Shown here: piece after piece, positions 43,500-52,269 of the stretch
Layout of the letters: each line of letters opens with the position of its first letter
How positions within the stretch are numbered: position 1 is the stretch's first letter
Program-made: the position numbers and the translations under genes
The notes under the pieces: model-generated
What the model was told of the DNA's origin: nothing
What the model saw: only the letters and a program-made list of their open reading frames with translations
Databases searched by the model: none
Origin: Sedimentitalea nanhaiensis DSM 24252
Lineage (GTDB): Bacteria > Pseudomonadota > Alphaproteobacteria > Rhodobacterales > Rhodobacteraceae
NCBI RefSeq assembly: GCF_000473225.1
Contig: NZ_KI421509.1
Location: 2,267,741-2,331,740 of the forward strand
DNA length: 64,000 bases
Direction of reading: 5' to 3'

Positions 43500-44618
43500 A
43501 TGAGGATCGGTTGCCCGAAAGAGGTCAAACCGCAGGAATTTCGCGTCGGGATCACTCCCAATGCCGCACGCGAGGCTATCGCCCACGGCCACGAGGTGCT
43601 GATCGAGACCGGCGCAGGGGTCGGTTCAGGCTTTGACGATGACGTCTATGTCGAGACGGGTGCACGTATCATCGCCGCCGCAGACGAGATTTTCGCCAGC
43701 GCCGACATGATTGTCAAGGTCAAGGAACCCCAGCCCACCGAGCGCAAGATGTTGCGGCGGGACCAGCTTCTGTTCACCTATCTTCACCTGGCTCCGGACC
43801 CGGACCAGACCCACGATCTGTTGGCCAGTGGATGTACGGCCGTCGCTTATGAAACCGTGACCGACCGCGAGGGCGGGTTGCCACTGTTGGCGCCGATGTC
43901 CGAGGTCGCCGGCAGGCTGGCACCACAGGTCGGTGCCTGGGCCCTGCAAAAGGCCAATGGCGGTCGCGGCGTGCTGATGGGCGGTGTGCCGGGTGTCGGC
44001 CCGGCCCGTGTCATCGTCATCGGTGGCGGCGTGGTCGGCACCCATGCCGCGCGTATCGCTGCCGGGATGGGCGCGGAGGTCACCGTTCTGGACCGTTCGC
44101 TGAACCGGTTACGGTATCTGGATGACGTATTCGGCCATGATTTCAATACCGGCTATTCCACCGCCGGGCTGATGGCGGAATTGCTGCCGCAGGCGGATAT
44201 GGTGATTGGCGCTGTGCTGATCCCCGGTGCTGCCGCGCCCAAGCTGGTGACCCGTGCACAGTTGTCGACGATGAAACCCGGCGCCGTTCTGGTGGATGTG
44301 GCCATCGATCAGGGGGGCTGTTTCGAAACCTCGCGCGCAACCACCCATGGCGATCCGATCTACGAGGTGGATGGGATCATGCACTATTGCGTCGCGAACA
44401 TGCCTGGCGCTGTGGCCCGGACCTCGACCATCGCCCTGGGCAATGCCACCCTGCCCTTTATGTTGGCGCTGGCCGACAAAGGCTGGAAAAAGGCATGTGC
44501 GGACGATCCGCATCTGTTGGCCGGCCTGAACGTGCATGACGGGCAACTGACCTATGCCGCCGTCGGCGAGGCGCTGGGTCTGGGCGTCGTGTCCGCCGCA
44601 GACCTGGTTCGCGGCTAA
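43500..44618 (+). CDS. ald: Alanine dehydrogenase
   Basis: This 372-residue NAD-dependent enzyme interconverts L-alanine and pyruvate plus ammonia. It has MRIGCPKEVKPQEFRVGI at the start, the catalytic Lys in VKVKEP and His in YLHLAPD, the Rossmann GGGVVGTHAARIAAGMG loop, and the C-terminal GNATLPFMLALADKGW. GGGAGGAAAC lies directly before the ATG at 43500. A TTGTCA-like box at 43437-43442 and TATATT at 43464-43469 lie upstream, though with an over-long spacer, so activation by the divergent Lrp regulator is plausible. A strong terminator follows. Confidence 0.96.
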   Translation: MRIGCPKEVKPQEFRVGITPNAAREAIAHGHEVLIETGAGVGSGFDDDVYVETGARIIAAADEIFASADMIVKVKEPQPTERKMLRRDQLLFTYLHLAPDPDQTHDLLASGCTAVAYETVTDREGGLPLLAPMSEVAGRLAPQVGAWALQKANGGRGVLMGGVPGVGPARVIVIGGGVVGTHAARIAAGMGAEVTVLDRSLNRLRYLDDVFGHDFNTGYSTAGLMAELLPQADMVIGAVLIPGAAAPKLVTRAQLSTMKPGAVLVDVAIDQGGCFETSRATTHGDPIYEVDGIMHYCVANMPGAVARTSTIALGNATLPFMLALADKGWKKACADDPHLLAGLNVHDGQLTYAAVGEALGLGVVSAADLVRG

Positions 44619-44622
44619 AGGT

Positions 44623-44657
44623 CAGGGCCGGGCACATGATGCGCCCGGCCCTGTTTT
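44623..44657 (+). terminator. Rho-independent terminator after ald
   Basis: An 11-bp perfect stem (CAGGGCCGGGC at 44623-44633 with GCCCGGCCCTG at 44643-44653), a 9-nt loop and four T residues follow the ald stop by four bases. The convergent mscS-type gene ends 12 bases beyond it, so the stem may also serve that gene from the other side. Confidence 0.85.
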
Positions 44658-44669
44658 CCGTCTCTCCGG

Positions 44670-45476
44670 TCAACCGGCCCTTTGAATCTCGACCGAATGG
44701 GGATAGGGAATCGAGATATCGGCCGCATCGAACGCCTCTTTGATCGCCTTTGTCAGCGCGAACTTCAGATCCCAGTAATCCCCCGCCTGACACCACAAGC
44801 GGGCGGTCAGATCGACCGAGCTGTCACCCAGATTGGTGACCCGCACCCAGGGTTCCGGGTCTTTCAGAACCCGGCCATCGGCCTCCGCCCGATCCAGAAT
44901 GATCTGCATCGCCTTGTCGGCGTCATCGCCATAGTCGATCCCGAACACCAGATCGACCCGGCGGGTATCGTGATGCGAGAAGTTCCGGATGATCGATCCC
45001 CAGGCCTGACCGTTAGGCACGATGATCTGCACATTGTCCGGGGTCGACAATTCGGTAAAGAACAGGTTCAGATCGACCACCGTACCCGAGGTGCCGCCGA
45101 TGTCGACGTATTGGCCCAACTTGTAGGGCCGGAACAGAATCAGCATGAAACCCGCCGCCAGATCGCTCAGCGTACCCTGCAGCGCCAGACCGATGGCCAG
45201 CGTCGCGGCGCCCAGCATGGCAACAAGGCTGGTGGCCTCGATCCCGAACAGCCCCAGCACCGCAACCAGGACGATCAACAGGATCACCCAGCGAACGACG
45301 CTTGCCGCGAAATTGCCCAGGGTCTTGTCGATCTTCGGATTCGAGTTGACCCGCCGACGCACGAAGCCGGACAGCGTGCCCGCCACTATCCAGCCGACGA
45401 TCAGCACCGCCAGAGCTTTGATGCCGTTGATAATCAGCGGCGCGTATTCGCCCGCCTCTTCCAGGAGTTGTTCCAC
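44670..45476 (-). CDS. MscS-family mechanosensitive channel
   Basis: This 268-residue small-conductance channel has three transmembrane segments near the N-terminus (about 15-110) and the pore helix TM3 in GAATLAIGLALQGTLSDLAAG, the Gly/Ala-rich packing line of MscS. The beta domain follows with IVPNGQAWGSIIRNFS. It opens under membrane tension to release solutes on osmotic downshift. The GTG start at 45476 has GAGG upstream. An MscL remnant lies just behind it on the same strand, pointing to past co-localisation of both channel types. Confidence 0.9.
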   Translation of the reverse strand: MEQLLEEAGEYAPLIINGIKALAVLIVGWIVAGTLSGFVRRRVNSNPKIDKTLGNFAASVVRWVILLIVLVAVLGLFGIEATSLVAMLGAATLAIGLALQGTLSDLAAGFMLILFRPYKLGQYVDIGGTSGTVVDLNLFFTELSTPDNVQIIVPNGQAWGSIIRNFSHHDTRRVDLVFGIDYGDDADKAMQIILDRAEADGRVLKDPEPWVRVTNLGDSSVDLTARLWCQAGDYWDLKFALTKAIKEAFDAADISIPYPHSVEIQRAG

Positions 45477-45573
45477 GTCTTCACACCTCAGATCGAAATT
45501 AACATTACCTGAGTTTGTTAACAGAAAAGGACCTGCCAGTGGCAAGCCCTTTCTAATCGCGTGAGTGATCTTG

Positions 45574-45822
45574 TTACTTCGTCAGCGCATCGCGAATCTC
45601 GACCAGCACATCCAGTTCGCCCGGCCCGACTGGTTCTTCCGGGGCGTTTTCCGCTTCGACGATCGAGCCGTATTCGCCATCGCCCGGCACGATATATTCA
45701 CCTGAGAAATCGATCCCGCCCAGAAACAGCCCGATGATCGGATTGACCAGATCCGCCACCGACGAGCCGACGATCGCGGAACATGCCGCGCCGATGACGA
45801 GACCTGAACGGTCTTTCGGCAT
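45574..45822 (-). pseudogene. MscL-like channel remnant without TM2
   Basis: The 82-residue reading matches MscL in two places: the middle of TM1 and the loop after it (VIGAACSAIVGSSVADLVNP, IIGLFLGGIDFSGEY), and the C-terminal tail (GELDVLVEIRDALTK). Full MscL has about 130-150 residues. The N-terminal residues before VIG, the loop tail and the whole second transmembrane helix (the YGNF-type stretch and hydrophobic run) are missing, and an upstream in-frame TGA closes the frame at the 5' end. It cannot form a pore on its own. It sits directly upstream of the intact MscS gene, so MscL was once next to MscS. Expression is unknown. Confidence 0.75.
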
Positions 45823-45872
45823 ATTCGGACGTCAGGAGGAAACAGGAAACACCCCCACCTGGCCGGGGCGCG

Positions 45873-46322
45873 CTAGCCGGGCAGCGCGCCGCTCAGAACA
45901 TATTGCAGAATCTCGACCACCTGCCGCGGCTCTTCGGCAACCGCAAGGGCGGCGGCATGCACCTCTTTGAGTGCATGCTGATGCTCGGGCGGGTTCAGAA
46001 CGATGATCGATTTTCCCAATGCAGCCGCATATCCGGCATCGAAAGCTGCATTCCACTGCTTGTACTTGTCGCCAAACCGCACCACCACGATATCCGCATC
46101 CGCAATCCCCTTGCGGGTGCGGATTGCGTTCACCATCGCGCCCTTGTGGTCATGCCAGTATTTGTTCGGCTCGGCCCCCAAAATCGCCACTCCGCAATCG
46201 TCGCTTGCGCCGTGATCGGTCACCGGGCCGCAAAAGGTGACATCCAGTTCTTCGGCCCCGGCAACGATCTGCTCACGCCAATCGGTGTGGATTTCGCCGG
46301 AAAGATAAACTCTAAGTGTCAT
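45873..46322 (-). CDS. YtoQ-family protein
   Basis: This 149-residue cytoplasmic protein of the YtoQ family has RVYLSGEIHTDWREQI at the start, GPVTDHGASDDCG in the middle and WNAAFDAGYAAALGKSII. Nucleoside 2-deoxyribosyltransferase-like folds share the GPxxDH-type and F-G-K-type pattern. No role is assigned. The ATG at 46322 was chosen as it begins directly with the family start; 46343 is an alternative. Confidence 0.82.
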   Translation of the reverse strand: MTLRVYLSGEIHTDWREQIVAGAEELDVTFCGPVTDHGASDDCGVAILGAEPNKYWHDHKGAMVNAIRTRKGIADADIVVVRFGDKYKQWNAAFDAGYAAALGKSIIVLNPPEHQHALKEVHAAALAVAEEPRQVVEILQYVLSGALPG

Positions 46323-46400
46323 GGCTCGCCTCGCTGTCAACATGCCGCAGACCTATCCCAGGTCAGATACTCCGGCAATCAACTATCGCCGCACGCCGGT

Positions 46401-47951
46401 TCAGAAGATCGCAGACGGAAGCCATGTGGCCAGCGTCGGCAGCATCCAGACCAGCATCACACCGACCGCTTGCAAGCCGATAAACGGCACGACCCCGGCA
46501 TAGATCTGCCCGGTGGTGATCTCGGGCGGGGCCGCGCCCCGCAGATAGAACAGCGAAAACCCGAACGGCGGGGTCAGAAAGCTGGTTTGCAGGTTGATCG
46601 CAATCAGAATACCCAGCCAGATCGGGTCATGCCCCATCAGGATCAGCGGCGGCGTCACCAGCGGCAGCACGATGACCGAAATTTCCACAAAATCCAGAAA
46701 ACAGCCCAGCACGAAGATAAAGATCATCACAAAGATCAACGCGCCGGTTGCGCCGCCGGGCATCGCTCCCAAAATTTCGGCCACCCGTTCTTCGCCGCCC
46801 AAGCCGACGAACACCAACGAAAACATGCCGGCCGCCAGGATGGTGGCAAAGATCATCGCGGTCATGGTCAGGGTCGAGGTCAGCGCCTCTTGCACCACGC
46901 GCCCTCGCAGGCCGGCACGCAACGCACCGATCACAGCCACACCACCCAGCACGGTCAGCACCACATAAAACGCCCCAAGCGCCCGATCCGCCCCATCCAG
47001 ATCGCTGCGCTGCAGCCGCACGGGAAACACCCCCGCCAAAACGCCCAGCAGCACCAGCGCAGCGGTTCCCGCCAGCACCAGCCCCTTGTTGCTGCCCATC
47101 CGGTAGCCGGTCAGCAACAACGCCCCGACAGCCCCGACCGAGGCCGCCTCGACCGGAGTGGCGACCCCGCCCAGAATCGCGCCCAGCACCGCAACGATCA
47201 ACAGGATCGGTGGCACCACGGCGGCAAACACCTCTGCACTTTTCGGTCGCGCCAGCCCCGGTGGCGACGGCGGCAGATCGTCGGGTCGCAGCCAGCCCCG
47301 GATCAGGATATAGATCAGATACAACGCGACCAGAACCAGCCCGGGACCCAGCGCGGCGGCAAAGAACTGGCCGACTGACAGTGCCTGAACGGCGAACTTG
47401 CCCTGTTCATATTGCGCCTGTTGATAGGCATTGGACATCACGTCGGCCAGAATGATCAACAGCGTCGAAGGCGGAATGATCTGCCCCAATGTCCCGGCGG
47501 TGCAAACAATCCCGCAGGCCACGCGCGGATCGTACCCGGCACGCAACATCCCCGGCAGCGCGATCAGCCCCATTGCGACAACGGTGGCCCCGACAATCCC
47601 GGTCGAGGCCGCCAGCAGGGCCCCCACCAGCACCACCGAGACGCCCAGCCCGCCGCGCACCCGCCCGAACAGGCGGCCCATCATGTCCAGCAGTTCCTCG
47701 GCGATGTTGCTTTTCTCCAGCACCGCGCCCATCAGAACGAACAGCGGGATCGCGATCAGAACCTGATTTGACAACAGCCCGAACACCCGCTGTCCCAGCG
47801 CGCCCATCAGAGTGATGTCCATCGCGCCCGTAGCCTGGCCCAGAAAGGCAAAGATGACGGCGGTCCCGGCAATCGAAAACGCCACCGGAAAACCCAGCAG
47901 GATCACCGCGAACAATGCGCCAAACATGATCAGGTCCAGCCATGCGCTCAT
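46401..47951 (-). CDS. TRAP transporter large permease (DctM type) with an extra membrane insert
   Basis: This 516-residue membrane protein has the DctM hallmarks GFPVAFSIAG, the GATVVAMGLIALPGMLRAGYDP segment and PPSTLLIILADV, plus FLTPPFGFSLFYLRG near the end. It is longer than a usual DctM (about 430): a stretch around residues 240-370 adds two to four hydrophobic segments. This is typical for the FcbT3/mannitol-chloroaromatic branch. Its start overlaps the small permease stop by four bases (ATGA). It forms the Na+-driven importer with the small permease and the binding protein encoded next to it. Confidence 0.9.
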   Translation of the reverse strand: MSAWLDLIMFGALFAVILLGFPVAFSIAGTAVIFAFLGQATGAMDITLMGALGQRVFGLLSNQVLIAIPLFVLMGAVLEKSNIAEELLDMMGRLFGRVRGGLGVSVVLVGALLAASTGIVGATVVAMGLIALPGMLRAGYDPRVACGIVCTAGTLGQIIPPSTLLIILADVMSNAYQQAQYEQGKFAVQALSVGQFFAAALGPGLVLVALYLIYILIRGWLRPDDLPPSPPGLARPKSAEVFAAVVPPILLIVAVLGAILGGVATPVEAASVGAVGALLLTGYRMGSNKGLVLAGTAALVLLGVLAGVFPVRLQRSDLDGADRALGAFYVVLTVLGGVAVIGALRAGLRGRVVQEALTSTLTMTAMIFATILAAGMFSLVFVGLGGEERVAEILGAMPGGATGALIFVMIFIFVLGCFLDFVEISVIVLPLVTPPLILMGHDPIWLGILIAINLQTSFLTPPFGFSLFYLRGAAPPEITTGQIYAGVVPFIGLQAVGVMLVWMLPTLATWLPSAIF

Positions 47952-48445
47952 GTCCGGCGCGCCTCGACGAACGAGCGGGCAAGACAGGACAGCGATTGCA
48001 GGATCAGCAGGACGCAAAAGGCGGGGATCAGTGATTTCATCAGGAATACCGCCTCGATTCCGCCCACCGAAATCGGCCCCTCAAGGATTGCCCAGGAATT
48101 GCGCACCGATGGCCAGGACCAGTACAGCAGCACCAGCATCGATGGGATCAGCAGGAACAGATGCCCGAAAATATCGATCCGCCGCCGCGTTGCCGCATCG
48201 GCACGGGCATAAAAAATGTCCACGCGCACGTGTTTGTCCATCAACAACGTGTATCCGGCCCCCAGCATGAACAGCGCGGCATGCAGATACAGAACACCTT
48301 CCTGCACCGCGATCGAGTTCACCCCGAAGACATAGCGCCCGACCACGATACCGAACTGTATCAGCACCATAGCCAGAGCAAACCAGCGAATGACGCTGGC
48401 GATACCGCGGCTGACCGCATCCAGACTCTCAGCCAGCCGCAGCAC
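47948..48445 (-). CDS. TRAP transporter small permease (DctQ type)
   Basis: This 165-residue membrane protein with four hydrophobic segments shows the DctQ motifs QFGIVVGRYVFGVNSIAVQEG and GAGYTLLMDKHVRVDIFY. It begins four bases after the stop of the binding-protein gene, and its stop overlaps the large permease start. All three genes are translated as a unit. Confidence 0.9.
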   Translation of the reverse strand: MLRLAESLDAVSRGIASVIRWFALAMVLIQFGIVVGRYVFGVNSIAVQEGVLYLHAALFMLGAGYTLLMDKHVRVDIFYARADAATRRRIDIFGHLFLLIPSMLVLLYWSWPSVRNSWAILEGPISVGGIEAVFLMKSLIPAFCVLLILQSLSCLARSFVEARRT

Positions 48446-48449
48446 CCGG

Positions 48450-49535
48450 TCAGTACCCCAGAACCGAAGCGCGGGCGTTCATCTGGCCATTGTCTGCATA
48501 GGTCATGTAACCGCCAACCAGATCGCGATAGGCGATGAAGCTTTCGGTGATGCGGCGCACCAGCTCGTCCTCGTCGGCGCGCAGATCCTCGATGACTTCG
48601 CCTGCGGCCACGCCCATCGCCGCAATCACATCGTCGGGCAGCTTGCGCACCTGAACGTCGTGCTCGGACACCAGCGACTGCAACGCCTGGGCGTGCCTGG
48701 TGGTGTATTCGGTCCAGACCGGGTTATACAGGCTTTCGCAGGCAAAGCTGACCACCTGTTTCAGATCGTCCGGCAGTTCGGCATAGACCGCCGCGTTGAC
48801 CCCGCATTCCTCGGCCGAGGACGGTTCTCCCACGCCGGGCCAATAATAATATTTCGCCACCTGGTAATACCCCAGCGCGCTGTCCGTCCACGGTCCGATG
48901 AACTCGCCCGCGTCCAATGCACCGGTCTGCAAAGCCTGAAACATCGGCGGCCCGCCCATGGCCTGTGCCGCCATGCCCAGTTTCGTCGCCATTTCCGACG
49001 CCAGCCCGGTGGTACGGAATTTCAGCCCCTTGAGATCCTCGACCGAGGTGATTTCGTTACGGAACCAACCGGCCCATTGCGGACCCGAGTTACCGCACAG
49101 GAACGGCTTGATCCCGAACCGGCCATACATCTCGTCATACAGCGCACCGCCGCCGCCATGGGTCAGCCAGCCCACCTGTTCATCCGCGCGCAGTCCAAAA
49201 GGTTGCGAGCCGAACAGCAGGATGCCCTTGGATTTCGATCCCCAATAGGCCGGGACCGCATGGTACAATTCAGCCGTGCCTTCGGACACCGCGTCGAACA
49301 CACCCGGACCCGGTACAATTTCGCCCGCCGCGTACAGCTTTACCTCGATCCGGCCGCCCGACAGCGTGGTGATCCGGTCGGCCAGCATCTGCGCCGCCAC
49401 GCCCGGTCCGGGAAGGTTCTTGGGCCAGGCGGTCACCATTTTCCATTGCCGCACGTCCTGCGCAATGGCCGGTGCCGCCATGGCGCTGGCCGTCACACCC
49501 ACAGCACCCGTTGTCAAGAAATCGCGTCGTTTCAT
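48450..49535 (-). CDS. TakP/FcbT-type TRAP substrate-binding protein
   Basis: This 361-residue periplasmic protein has a Tat-type signal (RRDFLTTGAVGV) and matches the TakP/FcbT1 branch of TRAP binding proteins. The segments WGSKSKGILLFGSQPFGL, the GNSGPQWAGWFRNEI stretch and GLKFRTTGLASEM fit the branch; TakP binds 2-oxoacids and FcbT1 aromatic acids. GGAAGGA precedes the ATG at 49535. With the two permease genes it completes a TRAP importer. The substrate is an acid of some kind, but no neighbour defines it. Confidence 0.88.
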   Translation of the reverse strand: MKRRDFLTTGAVGVTASAMAAPAIAQDVRQWKMVTAWPKNLPGPGVAAQMLADRITTLSGGRIEVKLYAAGEIVPGPGVFDAVSEGTAELYHAVPAYWGSKSKGILLFGSQPFGLRADEQVGWLTHGGGGALYDEMYGRFGIKPFLCGNSGPQWAGWFRNEITSVEDLKGLKFRTTGLASEMATKLGMAAQAMGGPPMFQALQTGALDAGEFIGPWTDSALGYYQVAKYYYWPGVGEPSSAEECGVNAAVYAELPDDLKQVVSFACESLYNPVWTEYTTRHAQALQSLVSEHDVQVRKLPDDVIAAMGVAAGEVIEDLRADEDELVRRITESFIAYRDLVGGYMTYADNGQMNARASVLGY

Positions 49536-49721
49536 CCCTGTGTCCTTCCGTATTATGTTGGAAACCGCCGGTTCGCGCCTTTGACGCCGACACAAACGGT
49601 CTGGTGCCGTCGATTTGCGCGCGGATCCGCCGCGATGGCAATGTTTTCCTGCGCCGCCGCAAACGGTTTCTCGTTTGTCGCCCGGCCCTCCGGCGTACAT
49701 CTGCCCCGGATACAACCCAGG

Positions 49722-50531
49722 TCAGGTAAAACCCTGCAAGACCGTGGCCCCGATGCGACCCAGCACCCGCCGTTTGGGCGCATGCGGTACAAAGGTGATC
49801 TGCAACCCATCGGCGGCAAAGCGGCAATCGGCAAAACCTGTTCCTTCCTCAATCGCCATGTCGCACGGGTCCAGCACATCCACCGTAGCATGCAGACCCG
49901 TGTTCACAATCACGGGTATACCGTTCCACAACCGCACACGGTTCATGTGAACATGCCCCGACAGGATCGCGACCACATTCTGTCCCTGCACCGTCGCCGC
50001 CAACCGGGCGCTATCCGCAGAATTCAACCCTTCCCACGGCAGCGTCCCATCCGTATGGGGCGGATGGTGGCACACCAGCACGCGCGGCAGGCCGGCCTGC
50101 AGGTCCAGCGCGGTTTTCAGCGCGGCAAACTGCTCTGGGTCGATGGCGCCACTGACCCGTCCGGGGATCAAGCTGTCCAGAACGATCACGTGCAACCCGG
50201 CCAGAACCCGATGATAAAACAATGGCCGATCGGGGTCGGCGCCGAACCCGTCGAACACCGCCCGAAACCCGGCGCGGGTGTCATGATTGCCAAGCGCCGG
50301 AACCACCGGCATTGGCAGATCTGCCAGCATGTCGTGCAGCATGCCATAGCTGGCTGTATCTCCCTGATTGGTCAGATCGCCCGACAGCACGACAAAATCC
50401 GGGGCCGGATCCAGCGCGCGGATCCGGTCCAGAACTTCGGCCATCGTGGCACCGGTATCCGAATACAGATGCGCATCCCGCAGATCGGGATGCGACAGGT
50501 GCAGGTCGGTCAGATGAATGAAACGGGTCAT
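49722..50531 (-). CDS. CpdA-like cyclic nucleotide phosphodiesterase (calcineurin-type)
   Basis: This 269-residue metallophosphoesterase has all five motifs: DLHLSH, VVLSGDLTNQGD, LGNHDTRAG, HHPPH and GHVHMNR. It is the CpdA/class III phosphodiesterase type, which hydrolyses cAMP, but phosphodiesters of glycerol are also possible. Its ATG overlaps the stop of the dppF-like gene (ATGA), so it is translated as the last gene of the peptide-transport operon. That placement is unusual for CpdA in enterics and suggests the product may act on a compound imported by the transporter. Confidence 0.87.
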   Translation of the reverse strand: MTRFIHLTDLHLSHPDLRDAHLYSDTGATMAEVLDRIRALDPAPDFVVLSGDLTNQGDTASYGMLHDMLADLPMPVVPALGNHDTRAGFRAVFDGFGADPDRPLFYHRVLAGLHVIVLDSLIPGRVSGAIDPEQFAALKTALDLQAGLPRVLVCHHPPHTDGTLPWEGLNSADSARLAATVQGQNVVAILSGHVHMNRVRLWNGIPVIVNTGLHATVDVLDPCDMAIEEGTGFADCRFAADGLQITFVPHAPKRRVLGRIGATVLQGFT

Positions 50532-51322
50532 GGCGACGCAACCCCGCCAACGCGGGCCGCAGCCAGCAGCGCGCGGGTATAGTCATGCTTTGGCGCGCCC
50601 AAAACATCGTTCACAGTACCGGCTTCCAGAACCTGTCCCGCCTGCATCACCAGCAGGGTGTCGCAGATGCTCGAGACCACCGCCAGATCGTGGCTGATAA
50701 ACAGCATGGCCAGGCCCAGGTCATCCTGCAGATCCATCAGCAGGTTCAGGATCTGCGCCTGAACCGACACATCCAGCGCCGACACCGCTTCGTCCGCGAC
50801 CAACAGCGACGGCCGCGTGATGATCGCCCGCGCGATGGCGATGCGCTGACGCTGGCCTCCGGAAAATTCATGCGGGAACCGCCCGGCCTGGGACGCCTGC
50901 AGTCCGACCTGCTCCAGCGCCCGACCGACACGGTTGTCATTGTCGGTCTCGCCCATTGCCCGCAGCGGTTCGGCAATCGACCATCCCACCCGGCGGCGCG
51001 GGTCGAGCGAGCCGAACGGATCCTGAAACACCATCTGGAAATTGCGCCGCGCCCGGCGCAGATCACCGGTCGAAAGACCGTGGATATCCCGGCCCTTAAA
51101 CAGGATCTTCCCGGTATCGGGGCGCTCAAATCCCATCACCATCCGCGCCAGGGTCGATTTGCCCGACCCGCTTTCCCCGACAATACCCAGGGTCTGCCCC
51201 GCTGACAGTTCGAAACCGACATTCTCAACGGCGGCCAGCACCGGCGGCGTGGACAACAGCGTGCGACGCGGCAGAACATAGCGTCGCGTGACGCCCTGAA
51301 CGCTCAGCAGGTCATCGCTCAT
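50528..51322 (-). CDS. DppF-type ABC transporter ATPase
   Basis: This 264-residue ATPase has Walker A VGESGSGKSTLARMVMGF, the signature EFSGGQRQRIAIARAII and Walker B LLVADEAVSALDVSVQ, with the C-terminal peptide-transporter segment EAGTVNDVLGAPKHDYTRALL. The ATG at 51322 overlaps the stop of the partner ATPase gene. The pair powers the same dipeptide/nickel-type importer. Confidence 0.9.
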   Translation of the reverse strand: MSDDLLSVQGVTRRYVLPRRTLLSTPPVLAAVENVGFELSAGQTLGIVGESGSGKSTLARMVMGFERPDTGKILFKGRDIHGLSTGDLRRARRNFQMVFQDPFGSLDPRRRVGWSIAEPLRAMGETDNDNRVGRALEQVGLQASQAGRFPHEFSGGQRQRIAIARAIITRPSLLVADEAVSALDVSVQAQILNLLMDLQDDLGLAMLFISHDLAVVSSICDTLLVMQAGQVLEAGTVNDVLGAPKHDYTRALLAAARVGGVASP

Positions 51323-52269
51323 GTCTGCCCTGCCCCCGGCAAGTGGCACGCCGCCTGCCCGGTTGGCGTTGCCACGACGGGCGGGCGCGTGCCGACACAC
51401 TGGGGTAACTCCCGCGCACAGCGCCCCGCAAAGCGGCAACCGGGTGGCAACGCGAATAGTTGCGGCACGGTGCCGGGAATGGTTGGCAACCGGCGTTCGC
51501 GGTGCATCAGCGAGGGACGGGCCGCCAACAACCCCTGGGTATAGGGGTGCGCCGGATCGGACAGCACCCGCACCGTCTGCCCACGTTCCACGATATCGCC
51601 GCCATACATCACCACGATGTCATGGGTGGTGCGGCTGACCGCCGCCAGATCGTGACTGATGAACATCAGCGCCATCTGCCGGTCCTGTGACAGCCGCACC
51701 AGCAGATCGGTAATCCGCAACGCCACCTGGGCATCCAGCGCCGTGGTCGGTTCATCCGCAATCAGCAGATCCGGATCGCAGGCCAGCGCCAGCGCAATCA
51801 GCACCCTTTGGCGCTGACCGCCGGACAGTTCGTGCGGATACTGGCCCAGTCGGCGGCGAGCTTGCGGGATGCCGGTTTCCTCAAACAGGTCCAGCGCCCG
51901 CTTGCGGGCCGCCGCACGGTCAAGCCCCAGATGCAGACGCAGCGGTTCGGCCACGGTATCGCCAACCCGGACCAGCGGGTTAAGCGCCGCCATCGGCTCC
52001 TGAAAGATCATCGCCATGGTCCGCGCGCGGTGGCGTCGCCAGGCGCGTTCATCATCTGCGGCAATGGTTTCGCCCTTCACCAGAACCTGCCCATCCACTT
52101 GCAGACCCTCGGGCACCATCCCGATCATCGACAGGGCCAGCAGCGTCTTGCCCGACCCGCTTTCCCCGACGACCCCCAGCCGCTGACCCGGCTGAATCGC
52201 CAGATCGGCTCCGCGCACCGCGACGTGGCCCCCGGTCGTGCGCACCGTCAGATTGTGAAGCGCGATCAT
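51319..52269 (-). CDS. DppD-type ABC transporter ATPase
   Basis: This 316-residue ATPase of the OppD/DppD kind has Walker A VGESGSGKTLLALSMIG, signature ELSGGQRQRVLIALALA, Walker B LLIADEPTTALDAQ, and the C-terminal Cys-rich iron-sulfur-like segment with Cys in GCRFAGRCARELPQC. Its start overlaps the permease gene by four bases. Confidence 0.9.
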   Translation of the reverse strand: MIALHNLTVRTTGGHVAVRGADLAIQPGQRLGVVGESGSGKTLLALSMIGMVPEGLQVDGQVLVKGETIAADDERAWRRHRARTMAMIFQEPMAALNPLVRVGDTVAEPLRLHLGLDRAAARKRALDLFEETGIPQARRRLGQYPHELSGGQRQRVLIALALACDPDLLIADEPTTALDAQVALRITDLLVRLSQDRQMALMFISHDLAAVSRTTHDIVVMYGGDIVERGQTVRVLSDPAHPYTQGLLAARPSLMHRERRLPTIPGTVPQLFALPPGCRFAGRCARELPQCVGTRPPVVATPTGQAACHLPGAGQT

